Source: Erythrobacter sp. 34-65-8 (GTDB lineage: Bacteria; Pseudomonadota; Alphaproteobacteria; Sphingomonadales; Sphingomonadaceae). Taken from it: a stretch of 15,836 nt of DNA. The stretch's first letter is position 1. Each line of letters opens with the position of its first letter. Under the pieces are notes generated by a model, which had not been told where the DNA came from, did no database searches, and was given only the letters and a program-made list of their open reading frames with translations. Position numbers and translations under genes: made by a program. Positions 1 to 8,037 of this stretch are shown here, piece by piece. The DNA is taken from the NCBI GenBank assembly GCA_002278985.1, contig NCJP01000010.1, positions 1-15,836 of the forward strand, written 5' to 3'.

Positions 1-6
1 ATCGCA

Positions 7-40
7 TGAAGAAAAGGGGCCCCGCCGCAGCGGAGCCCCT
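7..40 (-). terminator. Intrinsic terminator of the TonB receptor gene
   Basis: On the minus strand, about 40 bases past the receptor stop codon, positions 40 to 15 fold into an 11-base-pair GC-rich stem (one G-T wobble) closed by a TGCG loop. A T-rich run (TTTTCTTC with the stem's last T next to it) follows at 14 to 7. This is the textbook shape of a Rho-independent terminator. The plus strand has a weaker pyrimidine run after the stem, so it might also stop transcription entering from the left, but that is only inference. Confidence 0.85.
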
Positions 41-80
41 CTCTTCCTGTCCGGCCCGCTCTTGTCGAACGGGTTCGGGA

Positions 81-2648
81 TCAGAACTTGTAGCGCACGA
101 TACCACCGTACGTGCGCGGCGCGCTGGGATAGCCCGAGACAGTGCCGGCCTGGGCCACGCCGTCAAACACGGTCAGGATATGCTGGTCGTTGAGCAGGTT
201 GCGCGCCCATGCGCCCACTTCCAGCCCGTTTTCCAGCGCCAGCGTGATCGAGGCGTTGACCAGGTTCACTTCACGCTTGAAGTTGTTCGGGCCAGCGGTC
301 GGCAAGCCGTTGGTGTTGATCAGCGTGTTGCTTTCGTGGCTGTAGTCCACGCGGCTGATCAGGCGATGGCCGGCATCGAATTCGTGCGTGTAGGTCGCCG
401 AAGTGGCGAGGTTCCACTCGGGAATGCCGCCCGGACGCAGGCCGGTAAGGTCACCGGTCGGGCTGTCCGTGAAGCTGTCGAACACCGGATCGAGGTAGGT
501 CGCCGCGAAGGTGAACACCAGCGCATCGACCGGCTGGATCCGCGTATCGAGCTCGAAGCCCTTGACCGACTGCTTGCCCGCATTGTTGAGCTGGAAGCCG
601 GTGCCGGTGAACAGGAAGCTCTGGAAGCCTTCAAGCGACTGGTCGAACAGCGCCAGGTTGACGCTGAGGCCGGGCCACTGGCCCTTCAGTCCCACTTCCC
701 AGACCTTCGCCTCTTCCGGACCGGCAAAGCGCGATCCGGTGTTCAGGTTGGGAACCGCGATCCCGCCGTTGGTGATTGGCGAAGACGGGGCAAGGAAGTT
801 CGACCGGCCCGGACCGGGCACGAAGTCCCCGAACACCGGGCGGCTGTCACGCGAGAGGTTGATCGAGCTCGCCTTGTAGCCGGTCGCATAGCTGATGTAG
901 GCGTTGAGGTTGTTGTTGAGCTCGTAGGCTGCCCGCAGCGTGTAGGTGAACTTGTCATCCCGCGTCTTGCCGTCCTCGACCGCGTTGGGAATGGCAAGGA
1001 ACGGCGGCTGGAACTGGAAGCCCGCCAGACCGAGGAACGGGTTGACCGCAGGGTTGGTTGCGGCAGCTGCCAGGGCAGCCTGCTGTGCGGCAGGCAGTGA
1101 CTGGAACTGGGCCCGCGTGGTAATGGCACCACCGGTCAGGAACCGGGTGATGAAGGCGTCGACCAGGTTGACGTTCGCCAGCTCGTCAAACGCCTGTCCG
1201 GCGAGCGCGAAGTCCTTCTTGTCGTCGGTGTAGTTGAACCCGGCGGTGAGGACGAGGCCATCGACCGGCTCGAAATCGACCGTGCCGAAGACCGACCACG
1301 ACTGGTTGTCCATCGCGTAGACTTCCGAGGTCAAGGGACCGGTCGAGAAGATGCTGTTCTGTGCCAGCCCCAGCGCGCCTTCAACCGTGTTGAAGTTGAA
1401 CGTGGGGTTGCCTGACAGGCCCCGGCCCAGCAGGGTGAAGAACGGCCGCGCCGCCGCGCCGACGTTCAGCTGGCTTGCCTGGTCAATCTTCTCGTCGAAG
1501 AAGAACCCGCCGAGCAGGAAGTTGAGCGGCCCGTCGAAGTCCGATGCAATGCGCAGCTCCTGGGTGAAGGTCTTGACCCGCTGGTCGCGAATTTCGCTGA
1601 CGATGTCGGCGCTGGTGAAGTCGACATCCTGGTCAACGAAGTTCTTCAGCTTGCGGTAGGCGGTGATCGAGGTCAGCGAAATCGGGCCGGTCGACCAGTT
1701 CACCTGGGCCGAGCCGCCGTAGTTGTCGACCTCGTTGCGCGGCACGCGGTTGAGGAAGGTGTCGTAGCTGAAGAAATCGGTGCTGAGCGCACCGCCCACG
1801 CCGAAAATGGCAGGCGCGGTCGGGCCGGCGACGAGGGTGCTGACGGCGCAGCAGGCTTCGTCGATCTTGGAGTAGTCCCCGATCAGGCGGATGCTGAGAT
1901 CGTTGCTGGGCTCGATCAGCAGCTGGCCGCGTGCGGTCCAGCGGTTGCGGTCGTTGACGTCCTCATTGAGGTTGACGATCGTCGCGTAACCGTCCCGCTT
2001 GTTGTAGCTGCCATCAACCGAGAAGGCGATCGTATCGGTGATCGGGCCGGTCACGTCGCCCTTCAGGCGGATGTCGTTGTAGTTGCCGTAGCCGGCCTCG
2101 ATGCTGCCGCCGAATTCGAACTGCGGCTCGCGGGTCACCACCGAGATGACGCCAGCCGAGGCGTTCTTGCCGAACAGGGTCGATTGCGGGCCGTTCAGCA
2201 CTTCGATCCGCTGCACATTGGCAAGATCGTTGAGCGACGAGGCCGAGCGCGAGCGGAACACGCCGTCGATGAACACGCCGACCGAAGGCTCGATCCCGAA
2301 GTTGTTGTCGCCGTTGCCGAAGCCGCGGATGATGAAGGTGGAAGAGGAGGAGTTCTGCAACTGGCTGACGCGCAGCGACGGGGCCACCGTCTGCAGGTCC
2401 AGCACGTCACGGATCTGCGCCTGCTCGATTGTCTCGCCCGAGGTGACCGACACCGAAATCGGGGTTTCCTGCAGGGTCTGTTCGCGCTTCGTCGCGGTGA
2501 CGACGATCAGGTTGCCGTCAGCAACTTCTGCTTCGTCCTCACCAGCGTCCTGCGCCAGCGCGACAGACGGCATGGCGGCGACAGCAAAAGCGGCGCTCGC
2601 AAGCAACAGCCCGCGGCGGCCGGCAGAACCGGTCGATTGGAATTTCAT
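81..2648 (-). CDS. TonB-dependent outer membrane receptor
   Basis: An outer membrane active transporter of 855 residues, expected to import a ligand (often an Fe-siderophore, vitamin, sugar or aromatic compound) with energy from TonB-ExbBD. Residues 1-32 are a Sec signal peptide: a twin Arg at 11-12, a hydrophobic core and an ALA|QD cleavage site. A TonB-box-like stretch (IVVTATKR) lies at 48-55. The plug spans about 60-173, with the typical IRGFG and IEVLNGPQSTLFGKNASAGVI segments. The rest is a beta-barrel ending in Tyr-Lys-Phe with a C-terminal Phe, the usual barrel-assembly signal. A Cys-Cys pair sits at 266-267 and an Ala-rich loop at about 515-535. The start is supported by GAGGAG five bases upstream of the ATG. 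The gene ends at a strong terminator and seems monocistronic. No Fur box or uptake partner is evident nearby, so the substrate is unknown. Family assignment is sure; ligand is not. Confidence 0.95.
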   Translation of the reverse strand: MKFQSTGSAGRRGLLLASAAFAVAAMPSVALAQDAGEDEAEVADGNLIVVTATKREQTLQETPISVSVTSGETIEQAQIRDVLDLQTVAPSLRVSQLQNSSSSTFIIRGFGNGDNNFGIEPSVGVFIDGVFRSRSASSLNDLANVQRIEVLNGPQSTLFGKNASAGVISVVTREPQFEFGGSIEAGYGNYNDIRLKGDVTGPITDTIAFSVDGSYNKRDGYATIVNLNEDVNDRNRWTARGQLLIEPSNDLSIRLIGDYSKIDEACCAVSTLVAGPTAPAIFGVGGALSTDFFSYDTFLNRVPRNEVDNYGGSAQVNWSTGPISLTSITAYRKLKNFVDQDVDFTSADIVSEIRDQRVKTFTQELRIASDFDGPLNFLLGGFFFDEKIDQASQLNVGAAARPFFTLLGRGLSGNPTFNFNTVEGALGLAQNSIFSTGPLTSEVYAMDNQSWSVFGTVDFEPVDGLVLTAGFNYTDDKKDFALAGQAFDELANVNLVDAFITRFLTGGAITTRAQFQSLPAAQQAALAAAATNPAVNPFLGLAGFQFQPPFLAIPNAVEDGKTRDDKFTYTLRAAYELNNNLNAYISYATGYKASSINLSRDSRPVFGDFVPGPGRSNFLAPSSPITNGGIAVPNLNTGSRFAGPEEAKVWEVGLKGQWPGLSVNLALFDQSLEGFQSFLFTGTGFQLNNAGKQSVKGFELDTRIQPVDALVFTFAATYLDPVFDSFTDSPTGDLTGLRPGGIPEWNLATSATYTHEFDAGHRLISRVDYSHESNTLINTNGLPTAGPNNFKREVNLVNASITLALENGLEVGAWARNLLNDQHILTVFDGVAQAGTVSGYPSAPRTYGGIVRYKF

Positions 2649-2665
2649 GATAGCTCCTCATCCAC

Positions 2666-2700
2666 GCGGCGCGGTTGAATCGTGGGAGTGGTCGCGCCGC
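2666..2700 (-). promoter_or_regulatory. Inverted repeat in the TonB receptor leader
   Basis: Two perfectly complementary 8-base arms (gcggcgcg at 2666-2673 and cgcgccgc at 2693-2700) flank a 19-base spacer, 18 bases before the receptor start codon and just upstream of its ribosome binding site at 2654-2659. In the mRNA this could form a stem close to the site of translation start, or in DNA it could be an operator. In GC-rich DNA such arms also arise by chance, and I recognise no named riboswitch or regulator motif. Confidence 0.3.
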
Positions 2701-2847
2701 CTGGGCCAGCAGATAGAGCGCGCAGGCATTGCCAGCAAGCAGCAATACGGCCGGATTCGCGGCCCTTTTGCCCGCTGTGGCGCGGCAGACACACCGCCGC
2801 CCTTGCCCCAAGCGCCCGGCTCGGCTATCGGGCCCGGCATTGTTGCG

Positions 2848-2861
2848 CTGCACAATTGCAG
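2848..2861. promoter_or_regulatory. Small palindrome upstream of typA
   Basis: CTGCA-CAAT-TGCAG is a perfect inverted repeat with 5-base arms, 30 bases before the typA start. It lies in an AT-richer patch of the 242-base divergent region between typA and the receptor gene. It could be an operator for either gene. I could not find a convincing -35/-10 pair for typA around it. Confidence 0.2.
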
Positions 2862-2890
2862 TCGCCCCCATACCGAAGGCCAGACCCCGC

Positions 2891-4735
<1,845 letters not shown>

Positions 4736-4751
4736 CGCAACCCTTCCCATC

Positions 4752-4773
4752 CCTCTTCCCTTCAGGGGAGAGG
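4752..4773. repeat. REP-like hairpin downstream of typA
   Basis: Arms cctcttccc and ggggagagg enclose a TTCA loop and pair over nine bases with one wobble, starting 17 bases after the typA stop. The surrounding purine/pyrimidine-asymmetric sequence (4741-4810, rich in CCCTTCCC and GGGGAGAGG blocks) resembles the REP-like intergenic elements often seen in sphingomonad genomes. No T-run follows, so it is not a standard terminator, though it could protect the 3' end of the typA mRNA. Copy number elsewhere cannot be seen from one window. Confidence 0.4.
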
Positions 4774-5096
4774 CGGGAGGCGCGCCAGCGCCGGAAGGAG
4801 AGGGGGGAGAACAGCCCCCGTAAGCGGGCGCTGCGCACGGAGCTTGGCCTTACTTGCCCGGTCGCCCGGCCCGCTATTGATATTGGTCAGTGCTGCCGAC
4901 CTAGGTGGTCCGGTCAAGTCCACCGCGATATTTCGTTGTCTGGCAGCGGGATCAAGCGCGCCCCTCTTGCCGGTGGCCGCATGATCGGCAGCTGATCCCG
5001 CCGCTGGCAAGCGCCGCGCGTTTTCCTACACCTCTCCCGCGCGCTATCGTGCGCGCCATGGCCCGGTTCCGCCCGCCCCTCGCCCGCTTCGCTGGT

Positions 5097-5143
5097 GCGC
5101 TAAAAGCGCCCAAAGCGCGGGCGCGCGCCGGGCGGACTTTTTT
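5097..5143. terminator. Candidate bidirectional terminator between typA and bamD
   Basis: On the plus strand, CGCCC (5107-5111) can pair with GGGCG (5130-5134) around an inner GCGC/GCGC stem, and three bases later there is a run of six T (5138-5143). On the minus strand the same stem is followed by CGCTTTTAGCG, and 5097-5109 is itself a perfect GCGCT-AAA-AGCGC palindrome. This suits two genes that converge here. Against it, the site is about 370 bases past the typA stop and about 130 bases past the bamD stop, and the inner stem is imperfect. Confidence 0.45.
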
Positions 5144-5276
5144 GGTCCAGGACTGTGTAACAAGTGGTCCATGTCTCGGGGCTTGCCCTCGGCGAACCCT
5201 GCAGCGGGCAATGCCGAAGCGGGCAATCCCACAGCGATCAGGAACCAGCGAGCCGCGGCGAGCGGCCCGGTGCCGC

Positions 5277-6077
5277 TCAGCTGGCGGTCACACCGGGGGC
5301 GTGGCGTTCGACCAGCTTGAACGCCTTCTCGTACCACTCGTTGCCGGGGTAGTTGGCGCCAAGCACTGCGGCGTACTTGACCGCTTCCTGCGGCACGCCG
5401 AGCGCCAGGTTGCTCTCGGTCAGCCGGTAGAGCGCTTCGGGCGCGTGGCTGGTGGTCTGGTACTGCTGGACCACGTTCTGGAAGCGCAGCTGGGCAGCCA
5501 GCCACTGGCCGGAACGGGCATAGTGACGGCCGATCTCCATCTCCTTGCCGGCGAGGTGATCGTTGACCAGGTCCAGCTTGATGCGCGCGTCAGAGGCATA
5601 CTGGCTCTGCGGGAAGCGGCGCTCCACCTCGCGCAGGGACGTGCGGGCCTGTTCGGTGATCTTCTGGTCCCGGTGAATGTCGCTGATCTGCTCGTAGTAG
5701 CTGAGCGCGATCAGGTAGTAGGCGTAAGGCGCGTCCTTGTTACCCGGATGGATCGAGAGGAACCGCTGCGAGCTGGCAATCGCCTTGTTGTAGTCCTGCG
5801 CCACGTAGTAGCTGAACGCGCTCATCAGCTGCGCGCGGCGGGCCCAGGGCGAATAGGGGTGCTGCCGCTCAACCTCGTCAAACAGGGCGGCGGCGAAGGT
5901 GGCATTGCCGCGGTCAAGCCGGCTCTTCGCCTCGGCGTAGAGCGTCTCCACATCACGCGCGACATAGGCGGTGTCTTCCGGGCCACCGTCGCTGCGGCCG
6001 GCACAGGCGGAGGTGAGGACGGTCACGCCTGCCAGGGCGGCAAGCATGACGGATCGGGGGGCAATGCGGGTGCTCAT
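5277..6077 (-). CDS. bamD: Outer membrane assembly lipoprotein BamD
   Basis: An essential periplasmic-face lipoprotein of the BAM complex, which with BamA folds beta-barrel proteins such as the TonB receptor in this window. The product is 266 residues (245 in E. coli). Residues 1-25 form a lipoprotein signal with Arg4 and Arg8, a hydrophobic core and a lipobox ending L-T-S-A-C25. Tetratricopeptide-like helices follow, with the family hallmarks LYAEAKSRLDRGNATFAAALFDEVERQHPYSPWARRAQLM split over about 47-85, then PYAYYLIALSYY (117-128), RRFPQSQYASDA (153-164) and a RHYARSG segment (184-190). The ATG at 6077 is chosen over an upstream in-frame TTG because it starts the signal peptide cleanly. 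No ribosome binding site precedes it, but a candidate promoter ends seven bases upstream. It lies 102 bases after cytochrome b561 on the same strand, away from recN or lpxC, its common neighbours in sphingomonads. Confidence 0.93.
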   Translation of the reverse strand: MSTRIAPRSVMLAALAGVTVLTSACAGRSDGGPEDTAYVARDVETLYAEAKSRLDRGNATFAAALFDEVERQHPYSPWARRAQLMSAFSYYVAQDYNKAIASSQRFLSIHPGNKDAPYAYYLIALSYYEQISDIHRDQKITEQARTSLREVERRFPQSQYASDARIKLDLVNDHLAGKEMEIGRHYARSGQWLAAQLRFQNVVQQYQTTSHAPEALYRLTESNLALGVPQEAVKYAAVLGANYPGNEWYEKAFKLVERHAPGVTAS

Positions 6078-6084
6078 GGGAGGG

Positions 6085-6113
6085 CGTATAACCGCCCCCC
6101 TGCTGAACGCCAA
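6085..6113 (-). promoter_or_regulatory. Candidate bamD promoter, possibly leaderless
   Basis: On the minus strand, TTGGCG (6113-6108) and TATACG (6090-6085) are separated by exactly 17 bases, each matching four of six sigma-70 consensus positions. Transcription would begin about seven bases past the -10, at or beside the A of the bamD ATG at 6077. The bases before that ATG are pyrimidine-rich and show no Shine-Dalgarno sequence, which agrees with a leaderless mRNA. The match is by eye only. Confidence 0.45.
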
Positions 6114-6155
6114 GTGAAAGACAGCAGCTTGCCGGGGAATGGCGGCGCGGGTGCC

Positions 6156-6174
6156 GCCCTGCCTCCTTCAGGGC
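6156..6174 (-). other. Hairpin after cytochrome b561
   Basis: GCCCTG and CAGGGC pair around a seven-base loop, six bases past the cytochrome b561 stop on the minus strand. A second stem, ggcggc/gccgcc at 6141-6158, partly overlaps it. There is no T-run, so termination would be weak at best; it may stabilise the 3' end or reduce readthrough into bamD. Confidence 0.3.
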
Positions 6175-6179
6175 TGCAA

Positions 6180-6737
6180 TCAGGGGCGCGGCGTGCCGAA
6201 GGGCAGCATCCGGAACAGGTTGCCGTCTTTGTCGATCAGCGTGTGCTTGAGCGTGCCGAGTACGTGAACCACGATCAGGCCCAGCAGCACGGTGCCGGCG
6301 GTGGCGTGCTGCTCGAAGATCGCCTTCGCCCCGTCCGGATCGGCGGCGACCGGCAGCGGCGGTATCTCGACGATGCCCCACACGTTGATGGGGGAGCCAT
6401 ACTTGGACATCGCCAGCCATCCGGCCAGCGGCATGACCATCAGGAGGATGTAGAACAGGTAGTGGACGGTTCTGGCCAGCACCCGCTCCCACGGGGCATG
6501 GCCGGATTGCGGCGGCGGCACACCCTTGCCAGCCCGCCAGGCAAAACGGAAGACGATCGCGAGGAAGATCAGCACGCCCAGGGCGAAGTGATTGCCCATC
6601 ACCGCGCTGCGCGCTTCCTGGTTGGCGGCATGTTCGGCCGCCTCGGCAATGCGCCAGTTGGCGATGACCGCGATGGTGATGAACCAGTGCAGGCTCATCG
6701 CCACGCCGGAATATCGTGTCTCAGTCGACCGTGCCAT
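6180..6737 (-). CDS. Cytochrome b561 (CybB family)
   Basis: A four-helix inner membrane di-heme b protein of 185 residues. Family members pass electrons between quinone and other partners; E. coli CybB oxidises superoxide and reduces ubiquinone. Hydrophobic helices lie at about 14-31, 50-67, 92-112 and 146-164. Heme ligands are visible as His17 (SLHW), His50 (NHFALG), His144 and His158; the 14-residue gap between the last pair matches CybB (137 and 151). The loop between helices 3 and 4 (113-143) is periplasmic-like. The frame is open further upstream, but ATG 6737 gives a normal family length and has GGGGAG seven bases before it. The gene is divergent from the 2OG oxygenase gene and lies upstream of bamD on the same strand. 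The family call is firm; the exact electron donor and acceptor are not shown by the sequence. Confidence 0.9.
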   Translation of the reverse strand: MARSTETRYSGVAMSLHWFITIAVIANWRIAEAAEHAANQEARSAVMGNHFALGVLIFLAIVFRFAWRAGKGVPPPQSGHAPWERVLARTVHYLFYILLMVMPLAGWLAMSKYGSPINVWGIVEIPPLPVAADPDGAKAIFEQHATAGTVLLGLIVVHVLGTLKHTLIDKDGNLFRMLPFGTPRP

Positions 6738-6837
6738 GTACTTGCTCCCCGATTGTCCTCGGCGAAAGTCTAGCACCGGCAGGACAGGCCGCAACACCCA
6801 TCTTGCCGGGCAATCCGGGGATGCTAGATGCCGGGGC
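6738..6837. promoter_or_regulatory. Divergent promoter region, cytochrome b561 / 2OG oxygenase
   Basis: This 100-base region must hold both start signals. For cytochrome b561 (minus strand) a weak pair is TTGCGG (6794-6789) and TAGACT (6772-6767), 16 bases apart. For the oxygenase (plus strand) TTGCCG (6803-6808) and TAGATG (6825-6830, with a TG before it as in an extended -10) are 16 apart, and the -10 again ends seven bases before the ATG. TTGCC-G-GGCAA at 6803-6813 is a perfect 11-base palindrome overlapping that -35 and could be an operator. All are eye matches of low quality. Confidence 0.3.
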
Positions 6838-7506
6838 ATGGCAAAGATCGAACCGATTCCGGACAAGGCCGCACTCGCGCGGGTTGGAGAGCGCGTCCGC
6901 ACCCGCCTGCAAGCCGACGAGCAGGTCTACCGGATCGAAAGCGATGTGGCCGAACTGTTCGCCATCGGTGACTTCCTCTCGCCGGACGAATGCAACCGCC
7001 TGATCGCGATGATCGATGCCGTCGCCGAGCCAAGCCCGCTTTACGACATGGACTATGCGGCGGGTTTCCGCACCTCCTATTCCGGCAACCTGGACCCGGG
7101 CGATCCCTTCGTGGCCGGGATCTCGCGCCGTATTGACGATCTGCTCGGGCTACCGGCGGAAGTGGGCGAAGCGGTCCAGGGCCAGCGCTACATGCCGGGT
7201 CAGCAGTTCAAGCCGCACAACGACTGGTTCTACACCACCGAGAAGTACTGGCAGATCGAGCGCAAGCGCGGCGGCCAGCGCAGCTGGACCGGAATGGTGT
7301 TCCTCAACGATGTGGAACAGGGTGGCGAGACGCACTTCGTCAACGTGGGAATCAAGATCCAGCCCCGGCAGGGCGTGCTGCTGGTGTGGAACAACGCCCT
7401 GCCGGACGGCTCGCCCAATGAAGGGACACTCCATGCCGGAACCCCGGTCGAAGCCGGGACCAAGTATGTCATCACCAAGTGGTACCGCACCCGCAAGTGG
7501 GGCTGA
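6838..7506 (+). CDS. Prolyl 4-hydroxylase-like 2OG-Fe(II) oxygenase
   Basis: A 222-residue cytoplasmic protein (no signal peptide) of the P4Hc family, which uses Fe(II), O2 and 2-oxoglutarate to hydroxylate a protein or peptide side chain. The double-stranded beta-helix core begins with RYMPGQQFKPHNDWF (117-131), giving the iron ligands His127 and Asp129. The distal ligand is His199 (GTLHAG), and Lys209 (TKYVITKW) is placed to bind the 2-oxoglutarate carboxylate, as Lys does in collagen-type prolyl hydroxylases. The FLNDVEQGGETHF segment (155-167) is also typical. Residues 1-110 form an N-terminal part with IGDFLSPDECNRLI (43-56). ATG 6838 is the best start; only a GGGG tract lies just before it. 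The substrate cannot be read from sequence; ribosomal proteins or EF-Tu are known targets in other species. It converges on the DUF1003 gene with a three-base gap. Confidence 0.9.
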   Translation: MAKIEPIPDKAALARVGERVRTRLQADEQVYRIESDVAELFAIGDFLSPDECNRLIAMIDAVAEPSPLYDMDYAAGFRTSYSGNLDPGDPFVAGISRRIDDLLGLPAEVGEAVQGQRYMPGQQFKPHNDWFYTTEKYWQIERKRGGQRSWTGMVFLNDVEQGGETHFVNVGIKIQPRQGVLLVWNNALPDGSPNEGTLHAGTPVEAGTKYVITKWYRTRKWG

Positions 7507-7509
7507 GCG

Positions 7510-8037
7510 TCAGGCCGGCGGTCTGCGCTTGAGCTTCGCCTCCAGCGCAGCAAGCTGGCGAAGAACCTTGTCGGTCTTGTGGGACAGGCGCACGATTTCC
7601 AGCTGGGCGCGCAGGTTGACCTCGTAGTCATGCCGGGCAGCGATGCGGTCCTTGGTGGCCTGCCGGTTCTGGCTCATCATGATGATGGGTGCCTGGACCG
7701 CAGCCAGCATCGACAGCATCAGGTTGAGGAAGATATACGGGTACCGGTCAAACGGTGCGATCCCGATCAGCGGGAGCAACCCGCTGTTGAGCACGACCCA
7801 GAGCACCAGCACCGCTGCAAAGGCAGCAATGAAGGCCCAACTGCCGCCTACTGCCGCCACCCGGTCTGCCAGGCGCTGGCCGAAAGTGCTGCTCCGGTCA
7901 GCCAGTTCGCTGGCATCGAGCCCTGCCAGGCGCCCGCTTGCCACCCGTTCGAGCACCTTCTGTTCGTCCGGCCCCAGCTCGTCAAACTCGCGTTCGAGCA
8001 GCAGCCGGGCAAGCTCGTGGGGATTGGCTGCGTTCAT
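7510..8037 (-). CDS. DUF1003 membrane protein
   Basis: A 175-residue integral membrane protein of the DUF1003 family, whose function is not established. Residues 1-60 are soluble and helical. Two membrane helices follow at about 68-90 and 101-121, separated by IAPFDRYPY. The family signature LNLMLSMLAAVQAPIIMMSQNRQ runs from 104 to 126, then a charged helix with DYEVNLRAQLEI (138-149) and a probable coiled coil to 170. Its ATG overlaps the lysK stop in an ATGA, so it is likely translated from the lysK transcript by coupling. The C-terminus meets the oxygenase gene end to end. Nothing ties its role to tRNA charging other than position. Confidence 0.9.
   Translation of the reverse strand: MNAANPHELARLLLEREFDELGPDEQKVLERVASGRLAGLDASELADRSSTFGQRLADRVAAVGGSWAFIAAFAAVLVLWVVLNSGLLPLIGIAPFDRYPYIFLNLMLSMLAAVQAPIIMMSQNRQATKDRIAARHDYEVNLRAQLEIVRLSHKTDKVLRQLAALEAKLKRRPPA

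Larger units (their letters stand above)
4736..5276. other. Gene-free gap between converging typA and bamD
   Basis: About 540 bases without a convincing gene on either strand. The open frames that cross it are GC-driven, Arg/Ala/Pro-rich, and resemble no family I know. It holds a REP-like hairpin near the typA end, a GGCGCGCC palindrome at 4779-4786, and a candidate two-way terminator at 5097-5143. A less GC-rich patch at about 4870-4945 has a TTGATA hexamer but no matching -10. An unannotated small RNA cannot be excluded; I see no tRNA. Confidence 0.6.

Noticed and set aside
2729..2890. A 54-residue N-terminal extension of TypA
   Set aside because: The extra residues are Pro/Arg/Ala-rich and unlike any TypA; the conserved start begins at 2891.
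4871..4876. TTGATA as a -35 for a hidden plus-strand gene
   Set aside because: No -10-like hexamer lies 16-18 bases downstream and no coding frame follows.
5260..5278. GAGCGG/CCGCTC hairpin overlapping the bamD stop, considered as a terminator
   Set aside because: It has a six-base stem, a seven-base loop, no T-run, and overlaps the stop codon. The site at 5097-5143 is a better candidate.
4905..6773. A 622-codon plus-strand open frame crossing the gap, bamD and cytochrome b561
   Set aside because: It is antisense to two well-supported genes and its product resembles no family; it is a high-GC shadow.
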